Origin: Pantoea agglomerans NBRC 102470
GTDB taxonomy: Bacteria; Pseudomonadota; Gammaproteobacteria; Enterobacterales; Enterobacteriaceae
Direction of reading: 5' to 3'
Length of the DNA: 64,000 bases
NCBI RefSeq assembly: GCF_001598475.1
Contig: NZ_BCZA01000001.1
Location: 1-64,000 of the forward strand
The notes under the pieces were generated by a model that saw nothing but the letters and a program-made list of their open reading frames with translations, was not told the origin of the DNA and ran no database searches. Each line of letters starts with the position of its first letter. The stretch's first letter is position 1. Below, piece after piece: positions 8,158-17,762 of this stretch. The position numbers were made by a program, and so were the translations under genes.

Positions 8158-9291
8158 GTGAACGATGCCATTCCCCGACCTCAAAATAAAACCGCAAAGG
8201 CGTTAACGCCACTGCTGGAAATTCGCAATCTGACCAAATCCTTTGACGGGCAACACGCCGTGGATGATGTCAGCCTGACTATTTATAAAGGTGAGATCTT
8301 TGCCCTGCTGGGCGCATCGGGCTGTGGTAAATCAACGCTGCTGCGCATGCTGGCCGGTTTTGAGCCGCCAACCAGCGGGCAGATTGTGCTGGATGGCCAG
8401 GATCTGTCCCACGTTGCTCCCTATCAGCGCCCGATCAACATGATGTTCCAGTCCTACGCGCTGTTTCCCCACATGACGGTGGAGCAGAATATCGCCTTTG
8501 GTCTGAAACAGGATCGGCTGCCGAAAGGAGAGGTCACCAGCCGGGTAGCAGAGATGCTGGCGCTGGTGCATATGCAGGAGTTTGCTAAACGCAAACCGCA
8601 CCAGCTCTCCGGTGGTCAGCGTCAGCGTGTGGCGCTGGCCCGCAGCCTGGCGAAACGGCCGAAACTGCTGCTGCTGGATGAGCCGATGGGGGCACTGGAC
8701 AAGAAGCTGCGCGACAGGATGCAGCTGGAAGTGGTCGATATTCTGGAGCGTGTTGGCGCCACCTGTGTGATGGTGACGCACGATCAGGAAGAGGCGATGA
8801 CCATGGCGGGCCGTATCGCGATTATGAATCGCGGCAAGTTCGTGCAGATTGGTGAACCGGAGGAGATCTACGAGCATCCTACCAGCCGCTACAGCGCGGA
8901 ATTTATCGGTTCGGTTAACGTCTTCGAAGGCTTACTGCGTGAACGTCAGGCGGATGGCCTGGTGATTGACAGTCCCGGCCTGATGCATCCGCTGAAAGTC
9001 GACTCCGATGTCTCGGTGGTGGATAACGTTCCGGTCCATGTCGCACTGCGCCCGGAAAAAGTGATGTTGTGCGATGAGGTGCCTGCCGATGGCTGTAACT
9101 TTGCGGTGGGTGAAGTGGTCCACATCGCCTATCTCGGCGACCTCTCTATCTTCCATGTCCGTCTGCACAGCGGACAGATGATCAGCGCACAGTTGCAAAA
9201 CGCGCATCGCTACCGCAAAGGGTTGCCGACCTGGGGTGATGAAGTCCGCCTCTGCTGGGAATGCGACAGCTGCGTGGTGTTGACGGTTTAA
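8158..9291 (+). CDS. potG: Putrescine ABC transporter ATP-binding subunit
   Basis: A 377-residue ABC ATPase: Walker [10 protein letters not shown] at 52-60, the LSGGQRQR signature, Walker B LLLLDEP, then a C-terminal TOBE/OB regulatory domain from about 290. The GTG at 8158 is taken as the start because GGAGAG precedes it by 7 bp and the product then equals E. coli PotG in length and N-terminus (NDAIPRPQ). Its two copies power PotH-PotI for putrescine uptake. It is followed by potH after 9 bp. Confidence 0.95.
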   Translation: MNDAIPRPQNKTAKALTPLLEIRNLTKSFDGQHAVDDVSLTIYKGEIFALLGASGCGKSTLLRMLAGFEPPTSGQIVLDGQDLSHVAPYQRPINMMFQSYALFPHMTVEQNIAFGLKQDRLPKGEVTSRVAEMLALVHMQEFAKRKPHQLSGGQRQRVALARSLAKRPKLLLLDEPMGALDKKLRDRMQLEVVDILERVGATCVMVTHDQEEAMTMAGRIAIMNRGKFVQIGEPEEIYEHPTSRYSAEFIGSVNVFEGLLRERQADGLVIDSPGLMHPLKVDSDVSVVDNVPVHVALRPEKVMLCDEVPADGCNFAVGEVVHIAYLGDLSIFHVRLHSGQMISAQLQNAHRYRKGLPTWGDEVRLCWECDSCVVLTV

Positions 9292-9300
9292 GGAGCGGCT

Positions 9301-10263
9301 ATGAGCCAGATTTTCCAACGCGCTAAAGCGCCTGCCCGACTGGTCGGCACGCCGCTGCAACGCTGGGCCACGCGGATAAAAATGCAGCATGGCCGCAAGC
9401 TGGTGATCGCCTTGCCTTATGTCTGGCTGGTGCTGTTGTTTCTGCTGCCGTTTCTGACGGTGCTGAAGATCAGCTTCGCGGACATTGCGCGTGCGATTCC
9501 CCCCTACACCGAGCTGGTGAGCTGGGCTGATGACCAGTTCAGCATTGTGCTCAATTTCGGCAACTACCTGACGCTGACCGACGATCCGCTCTACGTCGAT
9601 GCCTATCTGCAGTCGCTGAAAGTGGCGGCGATCTCCACGGTGATCTGTCTGCTGATTGGCTACCCGCTCGCGTGGGCCGTGGCGCACAGCAAGCCATCCA
9701 TGCGCACCATTCTGCTGCTGCTGGTGATCCTGCCGTCATGGACCTCATTTCTGGTCCGCGTCTACGCCTGGATGGGGCTGCTTAACAACAACGGTATTCT
9801 GAACCGGTTCCTGCTGTGGCTGGGTGTGATCGATCATCCGCTGGTGATCCTCTACACCAATACAGCGGTCTATATCGGTATCGTCTACTGCTATCTGCCG
9901 TTTATGGTGCTGCCAATCTACACCGCGCTGACCCGCATTGATTACTCGCTGGTGGAAGCCTCACTGGACTTGGGTGCGCGTCCGCTGAAGACCTTTTTCA
10001 GCGTGATTGTCCCGCTGACTAAAGGGGGCATTATCGCTGGATCGATGCTGGTGTTTATCCCGGCGGTGGGGGAGTACGTGATCCCTGAACTGCTGGGTGG
10101 GCCGGACAGCATCATGATTGGCCGTATCCTGTGGCAGGAGTTCTTTAACAACCGTGACTGGCCGGTGGCCTCCGCGCTGGCGGTCATCATTCTGCTGATC
10201 CTGATTCTGCCGATCATCTGGTTCCACAAGCATCAAAACCGTGAAATGGGAGAGAAGGCATGA
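9301..10263 (+). CDS. potH: Putrescine ABC transporter permease PotH
   Basis: A 320-residue permease with six membrane helices, the first after a 38-residue cytoplasmic N-terminus. The EAA loop that docks on PotG is visible as VEASLDLGARPLKTFF near residues 218-233. It pairs with PotI to form the putrescine channel. The stop overlaps the potI start (ATGA), indicating translational coupling. Confidence 0.95.
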   Translation: MSQIFQRAKAPARLVGTPLQRWATRIKMQHGRKLVIALPYVWLVLLFLLPFLTVLKISFADIARAIPPYTELVSWADDQFSIVLNFGNYLTLTDDPLYVDAYLQSLKVAAISTVICLLIGYPLAWAVAHSKPSMRTILLLLVILPSWTSFLVRVYAWMGLLNNNGILNRFLLWLGVIDHPLVILYTNTAVYIGIVYCYLPFMVLPIYTALTRIDYSLVEASLDLGARPLKTFFSVIVPLTKGGIIAGSMLVFIPAVGEYVIPELLGGPDSIMIGRILWQEFFNNRDWPVASALAVIILLILILPIIWFHKHQNREMGEKA

Positions 10264-11105
10264 ATAATTTGCCAACCATTCGCTCACCCTGGCGTACCGG
10301 TATTCTGGTCTGCTGCTTCCTGTTCCTCTATGCGCCGATGCTGTTGCTGGTGGTTTACTCCTTCAACAGTTCACCGCTGGTGACGGTGTGGGAGAGCTTC
10401 TCGTTCCACTGGTACAGGGTGCTCTTCCAGGACAGCGCGATGATTGACGCCGTGCTGCTGAGTCTGAGCATTGCCGGTCTCTCCGCCACCATGGCGGTGG
10501 TGCTGGGCACGCTGGCGGCGGTAATTATCGTGCGCTTTGGTCGCTTCCGTGGCCACAACGGTTTTGCCTTTATGCTGACCGCGCCGCTGGTGATGCCCGA
10601 CGTCATCACCGGACTGTCGCTGCTGCTGCTGTTTGTGGCAATGGGCAACGCCTTTGGCTGGCCGAGCGAACGCGGCATGCTGACCATCTGGCTGGCCCAC
10701 GTCACCTTCTGTACCGCCTATGTGGCCGTGGTGATTAACTCGCGTCTGCGTGAGCTGGACCGCTCCATCGAAGAGGCGGCGATGGATTTAGGCGCAACGC
10801 CGCTGAAGGTCTTTTTTGTGATTACCGTGCCCATGATTGCACCGGCTATTGTGACCGGCTGGCTGCTGGCGTTTACCCTGTCACTCGACGATCTGGTGAT
10901 TGCCAGCTTTGTGACCGGGCCGGGTGCCACCACATTGCCGATGGCGATCTTCGCCACCGTGCGACGCGGCGTTAACCCGGAAATCAATGCGCTGGCTTCA
11001 TTGATCCTGTTTGTGGTCGGTTTAGTGGGTTTTATCGCCTGGCGGGTGATGGCACACGAAGAAAAACAACGTTTAAGCGATATTCAGAAAGCTAAACGTG
11101 GCTGA
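10260..11105 (+). CDS. potI: Putrescine ABC transporter permease PotI
   Basis: A 281-residue six-helix permease with the EAA loop IEEAAMDLGATPLKVFF (near 170-186). Length equals E. coli PotI. It is the last potFGHI gene; the operon ends at a strong hairpin 25 bp downstream. Confidence 0.95.
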   Translation: MNNLPTIRSPWRTGILVCCFLFLYAPMLLLVVYSFNSSPLVTVWESFSFHWYRVLFQDSAMIDAVLLSLSIAGLSATMAVVLGTLAAVIIVRFGRFRGHNGFAFMLTAPLVMPDVITGLSLLLLFVAMGNAFGWPSERGMLTIWLAHVTFCTAYVAVVINSRLRELDRSIEEAAMDLGATPLKVFFVITVPMIAPAIVTGWLLAFTLSLDDLVIASFVTGPGATTLPMAIFATVRRGVNPEINALASLILFVVGLVGFIAWRVMAHEEKQRLSDIQKAKRG

Positions 11106-11130
11106 AATCCGTAACCTTTGCCACTATATG

Positions 11131-11158
11131 AACGGGCCGGTCTGACCGGCCCGTTTTT
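11131..11158 (+). terminator. potFGHI terminator
   Basis: Perfect 11-bp stem AACGGGCCGGT/ACCGGCCCGTT, loop CTG, then T to 11158. Confidence 0.92.
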
Positions 11159-11180
11159 CGATCAGGTGGAGTCACGGACT

Positions 11181-11648
11181 ATGTCAGAAATCTTCAAAAG
11201 CAGTGCCACGCTTTCAATCGCGCCGGTTCCGGTGTCGGTTGCGGGCATTGCTATTATTGCGACCCGCTGCCTGAGCGTCCTGATGCTGGCAAACGAGCTG
11301 GGTTACAGTGAACTCGCCAATTTTGTTCACCGCAGCGCCCAGTCCTGGGACGCGACACTCATCTTTGTCGCCAGCCAGCTGATCTTCCTGTTCGAACTGC
11401 GCTGCGCCTTTACCCTGATGCGCGGCAGTAACCGTGGACGCTGGGGCTATGTGGCGACGCAGGTGATTGTGCTCAGCTATATGCTGGTCGCCTCGCTGGG
11501 CTGGATCTACCCCGAGATTTTCAGCATTGATGGCGACAATAACGTCCAGATTATCCACCATACCCTGTCGCAGAAAATCCCCGATCTGCTGGTGCTCCTG
11601 CTGCTGTTTCTGCCTGCCAGCAGCCGCGCTTTTTTCAGGAAGCGATGA
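11181..11648 (+). CDS. ybjO: Inner membrane protein YbjO
   Basis: A 155-residue DUF2593-type membrane protein with about four helices (18-38, 56-78, 92-110 and 130-147). The ATG at 11181 is preferred, with GGTGGAG 8 bp upstream; an upstream in-frame start at 11118 would have to read through the potFGHI terminator hairpin. The position between potI and rlmC and the FxHRSxQxW motif match E. coli YbjO (162 residues). Function unknown. Confidence 0.85.
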   Translation: MSEIFKSSATLSIAPVPVSVAGIAIIATRCLSVLMLANELGYSELANFVHRSAQSWDATLIFVASQLIFLFELRCAFTLMRGSNRGRWGYVATQVIVLSYMLVASLGWIYPEIFSIDGDNNVQIIHHTLSQKIPDLLVLLLLFLPASSRAFFRKR

Positions 11649-11689
11649 TACAATCGCGCTCCGCCCGACCCGATCGTTAAGGCTTTACC

Positions 11690-12880
11690 ATGCACTGCGC
11701 GCTTTATGACGCTAACCGTTGCCGCTCCTGTCAGTGGCTGGAAAAACCCTATCCCACTCAGCTGAACGACAAGCAGTCGCTGCTGGAACAGTTACTGGCT
11801 GAGCAGCCAGTCGCTGCCTGGTTGCCGCCGGTCGCATCACCGCAGCAGGCATTTCGTAATAAAGCCAAAATGGTGGTGAGTGGCAGCGTCGAGCGTCCGG
11901 TGCTGGGATTAATCCATCGTGATGGTGAAGCTGTGGATCTGTGCGATTGTCCGCTCTATCCCGCCAGCTTCCAGCCGGTTTTTGCTGCACTTAAGCCCTT
12001 TATCGCCCGTGCCGGACTGACGCCCTATAACGTGGCGCGCAAACGCGGCGAACTCAAATTCCTGCTGATAACCGAAAGCCAGCAGGGCGGCGTGATGCTG
12101 CGCTTTGTCCTGCGTTCAACCGCGAAACTGGAACAGCTGCGCGCCGCATTGCCGTGGCTGCAACAGCAATTGCCGCAGCTGGCGGTGATCTCTGCCAATA
12201 TTCAGCCGGTGCATATGGCGATTCTGGAGGGGGAAGAGGAAATTGCGCTGACGCCCGCGCAGTCGCTGGCAGAGAACTTCAACGGCGTGCCGCTGTGGAT
12301 CCGCCCGCAAAGCTTCTTCCAGACCAACCCGCAGGTTGCCAGCGCACTCTATGCCACCGCGCGCGACTGGGTCAGGGCGCTGCCGGTCAACAGCATGTGG
12401 GATCTCTTCTGCGGCGTAGGCGGTTTTGGTCTGCACTGCGCGACAGCGGAGATGGAACTGACGGGCATTGAGATCAGCGCCGAGGCGATAAAATGCGCCC
12501 AACGTTCCGCTGAGATGCTGGGACTGGAAAAAGTGCAGTTTGCGGCGCTGGATTCTACGGCGTTTGCGACCGGACGCGATGCGGTGCCGCAGCTGGTGCT
12601 GGTTAATCCGCCGCGTCGTGGAATTGGTGAGGCGCTGTGCGACTATCTCAGCCAGATGGCCCCGGATTATCTGCTCTATTCAAGCTGTAATCCGCAGACC
12701 ATGGCGCAGGATATTGCCCGACTGAGTGCCTATGAGGTGACGAAGGTGCAACTGTTCGATATGTTTCCCCACACCGCCCATTTTGAAGTGCTGACGCTGT
12801 TAACCCGCCGTCAGCACGAGTCCGGGAAAGCATCGTCAGAGGTAGCCTCAGCCGGTAATCACTCCGGGAACCACTTCTGA
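11690..12880 (+). CDS. rlmC: 23S rRNA (uracil-747-C5)-methyltransferase
   Basis: A 396-residue RNA methyltransferase of the TrmA/RlmC/RlmD group that makes m5U747 in 23S rRNA with S-adenosylmethionine. [4Fe-4S] cysteines are C3, C11, C14 and C87. The SAM-binding segment is [13 protein letters not shown] (238-250), NPPRRG begins near 306, and the catalytic cysteine is C333 in SSCNPQ. E. coli RlmC is about 20 residues shorter: the C-terminal tail after LLTRR here is polar, looks dispensable, and runs 22 bp into the 3' end of the convergent artJ. Confidence 0.95.
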   Translation: MHCALYDANRCRSCQWLEKPYPTQLNDKQSLLEQLLAEQPVAAWLPPVASPQQAFRNKAKMVVSGSVERPVLGLIHRDGEAVDLCDCPLYPASFQPVFAALKPFIARAGLTPYNVARKRGELKFLLITESQQGGVMLRFVLRSTAKLEQLRAALPWLQQQLPQLAVISANIQPVHMAILEGEEEIALTPAQSLAENFNGVPLWIRPQSFFQTNPQVASALYATARDWVRALPVNSMWDLFCGVGGFGLHCATAEMELTGIEISAEAIKCAQRSAEMLGLEKVQFAALDSTAFATGRDAVPQLVLVNPPRRGIGEALCDYLSQMAPDYLLYSSCNPQTMAQDIARLSAYEVTKVQLFDMFPHTAHFEVLTLLTRRQHESGKASSEVASAGNHSGNHF

Positions 12881-13590
12881 TTAAGCTGCTGCCAGCTGCC
12901 GTTGGCTTTCAGTTCGTTCAGCGCCTGATTGAACTGATCGCGAAGCGCCGTATTGCCTTTGCGTACGGCAATGCCGAGACCGGTGCCAAAGTAGTCCGCA
13001 TCCGTAACATGTTCACCGACAGTGGCGAGATCCGCATTGGTCTTCAGCCACTGATTCACCACCGCGCTGTCGCCAAACACGCCATCCAGCCGGCCACTCT
13101 TCATATCCAGAATCGCATTCTGATAGCTGTCATAGGCCACCACTTTCACTTCCGGATGCTTATCCTGCAGGTACTTCTGGTGAGTGGTGCCGTTTTCCAC
13201 GCCGATGCGTTTGCCCTTAAGCTCAGCAAAGCTGCTGAACTGGCCTTTACGGGCGATCACGATGGCGGAGTTAGCGTAATAAGGCTGGGTAAAATCGACC
13301 TGCTTGCTGCGCTCAGTGGTGATATCCATGCCGGAAATCACCGCGTCATAGCGGCGGAACTTCAGTGACGGGATCAGGCTGTCGAAGGCATTGTTGGTAA
13401 AGGTACACTCCGCTTTCATCTGCTGGCACAGCGCTTTGGCCAGATCGATATCGAATCCCACCAGGTTATTTTCCCGATCCAGGGATTCAAACGGCGGGTA
13501 GGTCGCTGAGGCGGCGAAGCGAATCTTTTCCGCTGCCTGGGCGGTAAGTGCCAGCGAAGCCAGCGCAGCGGCAACAATCCATTTTTTCAT
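12859..13590 (-). CDS. artJ: Arginine-binding periplasmic protein ArtJ
   Basis: A 243-residue periplasmic binding protein with a 19-residue signal peptide (cleavage after AQA). It has the class 3 amino-acid-binding features [29 protein letters not shown] and [10 protein letters not shown]. ArtJ binds L-arginine for the ArtPQM transporter. It forms its own unit upstream of artM as in K-12, with an ArgR operator about 55-85 bp upstream. Its 3' end overlaps rlmC by 22 bp on the other strand. It is clearly paralogous to artI. Confidence 0.94.
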   Translation of the reverse strand: MKKWIVAAALASLALTAQAAEKIRFAASATYPPFESLDRENNLVGFDIDLAKALCQQMKAECTFTNNAFDSLIPSLKFRRYDAVISGMDITTERSKQVDFTQPYYANSAIVIARKGQFSSFAELKGKRIGVENGTTHQKYLQDKHPEVKVVAYDSYQNAILDMKSGRLDGVFGDSAVVNQWLKTNADLATVGEHVTDADYFGTGLGIAVRKGNTALRDQFNQALNELKANGSWQQLNQKWFPE

Positions 13591-13642
13591 TTATGATTCC
13601 TGTGATGTGGTCAGCCAGAGAAGGCGATACCCTGCCATAAAA

Positions 13643-13677
13643 TGCATTTTTATGCAATTAGTGTGATTTTTCAGGCG
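13643..13677. promoter_or_regulatory. ArgR operator of artJ
   Basis: The first ARG box, TGCATTTTTATGCA (13643-13656), fits the TGMATWWWWATKCA consensus at all 14 positions. A second, weaker box (13664-13677, about 10 of 14) lies 21 bp centre to centre away, the usual tandem ArgR spacing. Arginine repression of artJ is known in E. coli. Confidence 0.8.
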
Positions 13678-13704
13678 AAAAGGGCGAGGGGCCTCGCCCG
13701 GATA

Positions 13705-14373
13705 TCAGTTACGTCGTTCGAAGGCCAGGGCGCGCTTTTCGATCAGCCGCATCATCAGCGTCAGCAAACCGTTAACGCAGAGATAAACCAGACCCGCCGC
13801 GGCATAGACTGTGATGTCGTAGGTGCGGCCATAGAGCAACTGGCCGTGGCCCATGACTTCCATCAGGGTGATGGTGTAGGCCAGCGAGGTGCCTTTGAAC
13901 ACCAGCACCACTTCATTGGAGTAGGAGGAGAGGGCGCGTTTAAATGCATATGGCAGCAGAATGCGCAGCGTATCTTTGCGGCTCATGCCGAGCGCGGCAC
14001 ACGATTGCCACTGTCCGGAAGGAATCGCACGCACCGCACCGTAAAACAGCTGCGTGGTGTAAGCCGCGCTGTTCAGCGACAGCGCCAGCATCGCGCACAG
14101 CCAGGGCTGCGACAGTAAATGCCACAGCCAGGGGATCTGCTGGATCGAGGGAAACTGTCCCGGACCGTAATAGATCAGGAAGATCTGCACCAGCAGCGGT
14201 GTGCCGGTAAACAGTGTAATAAAGCCTTTGACCAGCGGGTTGAACACCGGCGTTTTCAGCGACAGCACCACGGTGAAGAGCAGCGCCAGCAGCAGGGCCA
14301 TGACCAGCGATGCTGCCGTCAGCGTCAGGCTGGTATGCAACCCTTTCAGGAGTTCAGGCAGATAGGCCAGCAT
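13705..14373 (-). CDS. artM: Arginine ABC transporter permease ArtM
   Basis: A 222-residue permease of the HisMQ type with about five helices and the EAA-like loop in CAALGMSRKDTLRILLPYAFKR's region near residues 120-140. It pairs with ArtQ for arginine uptake. Its ATG overlaps the artQ stop by one base (TAATG), indicating coupled translation. Last gene of artPIQM; length equals E. coli ArtM. Confidence 0.94.
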   Translation of the reverse strand: MLAYLPELLKGLHTSLTLTAASLVMALLLALLFTVVLSLKTPVFNPLVKGFITLFTGTPLLVQIFLIYYGPGQFPSIQQIPWLWHLLSQPWLCAMLALSLNSAAYTTQLFYGAVRAIPSGQWQSCAALGMSRKDTLRILLPYAFKRALSSYSNEVVLVFKGTSLAYTITLMEVMGHGQLLYGRTYDITVYAAAGLVYLCVNGLLTLMMRLIEKRALAFERRN

Positions 14374-15089
14374 TAGCTGTTCCCCCGTTCAAAGCGGGTG
14401 GTGCGCAGTTCGATGCGGCGTAACACCGCCTGGCTGAACAGCGTGATCACTAAGTAGATAGCGGCCGCCACCAGGAACCAGGTAAACGGCTCCTGCGTGC
14501 GGGTGGCAATACTTTTGGTTTGCAGCATCAGATCGTTGACGCTAATCAGCGAGACCAGCGCGGTATCTTTCAGCAGCACCAGCCACTGATTGCCCAGACC
14601 GGGCAGGGCGTGACGCCACATCTGCGGCATAATCAGCCGGAGAAAGATGGCCGATTTTTTCATGCCCAGCGCCTGACCCGACTCCCACTGACCCATCGGC
14701 ACCGCTTTCAGCGCGCCGCGCAGCGTCTGCGAGGCGTAGGCGGCATAGAGCATCGCCAGCGCTATCACACCGCACAGGAACGGACTGACGTCGAAGTTTT
14801 CAATTTCTACCTGTATCGGTAACTGAAACAGGCCGAAATTCAGGGTGAAGCCGTCAGAGAGGGTGAGCAGCAGCTGTGAGGCGCCAAAATAGATAAACAG
14901 CACCACCAGAATTTCCGGCAGGCCACGGATCAGCGTTACCAGGCCGGTGCCAATCCACGCCAGCGGTTTCAGGCGCAGTGACTCCCAGCCAGCGAAAATC
15001 ATCGCCAGCACCAGGCCAGCGATGAGAGCACAAACAGCAAGGCCGACGGTCATGCCGGCGGCGCTTGCGAGGGTCATCATTTCATTCAT
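14373..15089 (-). CDS. artQ: Arginine ABC transporter permease ArtQ
   Basis: A 238-residue HisMQ-type permease (same length as E. coli ArtQ) with helices near 14-35, 48-72, 92-110 and 195-215. The ATPase-docking loop [19 protein letters not shown] lies near 138-156. It starts 6 bp after artI. Confidence 0.94.
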   Translation of the reverse strand: MNEMMTLASAAGMTVGLAVCALIAGLVLAMIFAGWESLRLKPLAWIGTGLVTLIRGLPEILVVLFIYFGASQLLLTLSDGFTLNFGLFQLPIQVEIENFDVSPFLCGVIALAMLYAAYASQTLRGALKAVPMGQWESGQALGMKKSAIFLRLIMPQMWRHALPGLGNQWLVLLKDTALVSLISVNDLMLQTKSIATRTQEPFTWFLVAAAIYLVITLFSQAVLRRIELRTTRFERGNS

Positions 15090-15095
15090 CAGAGA

Positions 15096-15827
15096 TTACT
15101 GCTGGAACCATTTGCTGTAGATGGTTTTGTACGTGCCGTCTGCTTTGATCTTATCCAGCGCGCCATTGAATCTGGTCTGCAGCTCGGTGTTACCGGTACG
15201 TACCGCAATGCCCAGGCCGGTACCAAAGTAGGCTTTGTCCGTGACTTTCTCACCAACGGCAGCCAGCGCGGCATTCTGCTTCAGCCATTCGTTGACGACT
15301 GCGGTGTCACCGAACACAGCATCAATACGGCCATTTTTCAGATCCAGCACCGCATTCTGATAGCTGTCGTAAGGAACGGTGGTGATCTCGCTGTGTTTCT
15401 CAGTCAGGTATTTCTGATGCGTGGTGCCGTTCTGGACGCCAACCCGCTTGCCTTTCAGCGCTTCCACGCTGGCAACTTTGCCTTTCTGGGCAACAAACAG
15501 CGCGGAGTTGTCGTAGTAAGGCTTGGTGAACAGGACCTGTTTTTCACGATCTGGTGTGATATCCATGCCCGCCATCACCGCATCAAAACGACGGAATTTC
15601 AGGCTTGGGATCAGGCTGTCGAACGCCTGATTGGTGAAGGTGCAGGTCGCATCAATCTCTTTACACAGCGCATTGGCCAGATCGACATCAAAGCCCTGAA
15701 TCTTGTTGTCCGCATCCACAAACTCAAAAGGAGGATAAGAGGCTTCGGTCGCAAAACGAATCGTCTGTGCCGCCGTAGCGCTCAGGCTAAAACCAGCAAG
15801 CAGTGCAGCAAGTACCATTTTTTTCAT
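15096..15827 (-). CDS. artI: Arginine ABC transporter periplasmic binding protein ArtI
   Basis: A 243-residue class 3 periplasmic binding protein with a 19-20 residue signal peptide (cleavage after ATA) and the motifs YPPFEF, GFDVDLANALC, MAGMDITPDREKQ and [10 protein letters not shown]. The ATG at 15827 is chosen over one 9 bp upstream because AGGA then has 8-bp spacing and the length equals that of E. coli ArtI. It is highly similar to ArtJ over the whole length. It lies 15 bp after artP in artPIQM. Confidence 0.94.
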   Translation of the reverse strand: MKKMVLAALLAGFSLSATAAQTIRFATEASYPPFEFVDADNKIQGFDVDLANALCKEIDATCTFTNQAFDSLIPSLKFRRFDAVMAGMDITPDREKQVLFTKPYYDNSALFVAQKGKVASVEALKGKRVGVQNGTTHQKYLTEKHSEITTVPYDSYQNAVLDLKNGRIDAVFGDTAVVNEWLKQNAALAAVGEKVTDKAYFGTGLGIAVRTGNTELQTRFNGALDKIKADGTYKTIYSKWFQQ

Positions 15828-15842
15828 TTTTAGCATCCTGAC

Positions 15843-16571
15843 TTAGTGCGAAAGATAGTGAGCAAACGCCTCGGTTTGCGGCTGTGTAAAGCGGCTGGCA
15901 TCGCCCTGTTCCACAATGTGACCGTTCTCCATATAGACGACGCGGCTGGCCGTTTTACGTGCCACCTCCACTTCATGGGTCACAATCACCTGGGTAATAC
16001 GGGTCTGGGCCAGTTCGCGAATGATACTGACAATCTGTGCGGTAATTTCAGGGTCCAGCGCGGCAGTCGGCTCATCGAACAGCAGCACCTGCGGCTCCAT
16101 CATCAGCGCGCGGGCAATCGCCACACGCTGCTGCTGACCACCGGAGAGATGCAGCGGAAAGCGATCGCTGTAGGGCGTCAGGCGCAGCCGGTCAAGCAGC
16201 TTGTCGGCGCGGGCGCGGGCGTCACTTTTGCTGAGGCCCAGTACCCGGCAGGGCGCTTCAATCAGATTCTGCAGCACGGTAAGATGCGGCCAGAGGTTGT
16301 ACTGCTGAAACACCATACCGACGTTCTGACGCAGTTCGCGAATCGCAGCATCGGAGGGTTTCTGGCTGAAGTCGAACTGATTACCGGCAATCTGCAACTG
16401 ACCTGAACGCGGTTGCTCCAGCAGGTTAAGCACCCGCAGCAGCGAACTCTTACCCGCACCGCTGGGACCCAGCAGCACCAGGGTCTCGCCTTGCGGACAC
16501 TCAAGGTTAATGTCGAACAGCGCCTGATGAGCACCGTAGAAGCAGTTTATTGCGTTTAGTTGAATACTCAT
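15843..16571 (-). CDS. artP: Arginine ABC transporter ATP-binding protein ArtP
   Basis: A 242-residue ABC ATPase: Walker [10 protein letters not shown] at 35-43, Q-loop FQQYNLWPH, signature LSGGQQQR, Walker B VLLFDEP and the H-loop VIVTHE. It powers ArtQM. The ATG at 16571 gives exactly the E. coli length and the MSIQLN start; longer in-frame starts run into the operator region. First gene of artPIQM, with an ArgR operator 47-81 bp upstream. Confidence 0.95.
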   Translation of the reverse strand: MSIQLNAINCFYGAHQALFDINLECPQGETLVLLGPSGAGKSSLLRVLNLLEQPRSGQLQIAGNQFDFSQKPSDAAIRELRQNVGMVFQQYNLWPHLTVLQNLIEAPCRVLGLSKSDARARADKLLDRLRLTPYSDRFPLHLSGGQQQRVAIARALMMEPQVLLFDEPTAALDPEITAQIVSIIRELAQTRITQVIVTHEVEVARKTASRVVYMENGHIVEQGDASRFTQPQTEAFAHYLSH

Positions 16572-16617
16572 GCGCCAGATTTGAATAGCTATTAGTGTCG
16601 CGGATTTTAACGTCACC

Positions 16618-16652
16618 AGAATAGTTATGCAAATAAGGTGGGTTAAAATTTG
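16618..16652. promoter_or_regulatory. ArgR operator of artPIQM
   Basis: AGAATAGTTATGCA (16618-16631) matches the ARG box TGMATWWWWATKCA at 12 of 14. A second box at 16639-16652 matches 10 of 14. Centres are 21 bp apart, the canonical ArgR tandem. This agrees with known arginine repression of artP in E. coli. Confidence 0.7.
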
Positions 16653-16739
16653 TAAAACAGCAGGCTAACCGCAAAAGCTTAGCACAATATCATGCACTGC
16701 CTGGGAGCAGCGCGCTGCAGCGGGACGGGCGGCGGAAAT

Positions 16740-16773
16740 AAAAAAAGCGCAGCGCCCGGGGGCGACTGCGCTT
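16740..16773 (-). terminator. ybjP terminator
   Basis: On the minus strand, stem AAGCGCAG/CTGCGCTT (16766-16773 and 16745-16752) with a GC-rich loop is followed by a T run. It lies 22 bp after the ybjP stop and upstream of the artPIQM promoter region. Confidence 0.85.
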
Positions 16774-16795
16774 CTCTGAACGGTTAAGCCTGAGG

Positions 16796-17335
16796 TTATT
16801 TTTTCGATTTCTCAAGCATCTGGCTCAGGCTGCCACCCTCTGCATGCGCAGGGTTGGCCATGTAGCGCACATCATCCACCACCCAGCAACTGCCCTGATG
16901 GATCATCAGCACTTCATCCTGCCACTGCTTGCCGTCGCGGCTCAGGTCGACCCGCAGCGGGATGTTGCGTGCATCGCGGTTCGGAATGGTGGAAGCATCA
17001 GCGACGCTGGCGGCGGTCGGACCCTGTGACAGGCTGGAGAAGAGATCGCCATTGCGCCACTGTGCGCCTGCATTGCTGCCGCTGGCCGCCTGCAATGAGT
17101 GGTACAGCGCATCACTCAGGTAAGGGCGATATTTTGCCAGGGTGTTGCTGTCGGGCAGACCCTGCGTAGGCTGTTCGATACGCAGGTCGTAAAACTGCTG
17201 GGCCACCTGGTCAGGACCGCCTTCAATGCACGGTGCGGTACGTGGGCCATTATCCTTAATCACTGGCTCAACGGTGGTACAGGCGCTGAGCAGCAGGGCC
17301 GCCGGGATCATTAGCGCAAACGCGTTGTTTCTCAT
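16796..17335 (-). CDS. ybjP: Lipoprotein YbjP
   Basis: A 179-residue predicted lipoprotein (171 in E. coli). The lipobox LLSAC puts the acylated cysteine near residue 20. Residues after Cys (TT) predict outer-membrane sorting. The best conserved block is STIPNRDARNIPLRVDL and CWVVDDVRY, shared with E. coli YbjP. The ATG at 17335 has AAGGAA upstream and gives a proper signal sequence; the open frame extends 43 residues further without one. Function unknown. Divergent from ybjQ. Confidence 0.88.
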   Translation of the reverse strand: MRNNAFALMIPAALLLSACTTVEPVIKDNGPRTAPCIEGGPDQVAQQFYDLRIEQPTQGLPDSNTLAKYRPYLSDALYHSLQAASGSNAGAQWRNGDLFSSLSQGPTAASVADASTIPNRDARNIPLRVDLSRDGKQWQDEVLMIHQGSCWVVDDVRYMANPAHAEGGSLSQMLEKSKK

Positions 17336-17441
17336 CTCGATTTCCTTATGGTTCTCTGGCAAGGTGCCCTTTTTAGCATAGAGTATAGCCGTGCTTTTTA
17401 GTCGAAAGAGCCTTAGCCCGGTTTTCAACAAGGAGAATGCG

Positions 17442-17762
17442 ATGAAATTTTCAACAACCCCCACGCTGGAAGGTCACAGCATCAGCGAATATTGTGGCGT
17501 CGTCACCGGTGAAGCGATTCTGGGTGCCAACATCTTCCGTGACTTTTTCGCTGGCATCCGTGATGTGGTCGGTGGCCGCTCCGGTGCTTACGAGAAAGAG
17601 CTGCGCAAAGCGCGAGAGATCGCGTTTGAAGAGCTGGAGGAGCAGGCAAAAGCGCTGGGCGCCAACGCCGTGGTCGGTATCGATATTGACTACGAAACGG
17701 TCGGCAAAGATGGCAGCATGCTGATGGTAAGCGTCAGCGGCACGGCGGTGATCATTCGTTGA
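17442..17762 (+). CDS. ybjQ: UPF0145 family protein YbjQ
   Basis: A 106-residue soluble protein of the UPF0145 (YbjQ_1) family, collinear with E. coli YbjQ. It has a conserved core [23 protein letters not shown] and a [13 protein letters not shown] segment; family structures form pentamers, but the function is unknown. AAGGAG precedes the ATG at 17442 by 6 bp. Its stop overlaps the TTG start of amiD (TTGA), so the two are probably co-translated. Confidence 0.92.
   Translation: MKFSTTPTLEGHSISEYCGVVTGEAILGANIFRDFFAGIRDVVGGRSGAYEKELRKAREIAFEELEEQAKALGANAVVGIDIDYETVGKDGSMLMVSVSGTAVIIR

Noticed and set aside
8932-9687. A 251-codon open frame antisense to potG and potH
   Set aside because: Same reasoning: it spans two conserved genes on the other strand and has Gln/His/Arg-rich shadow composition.
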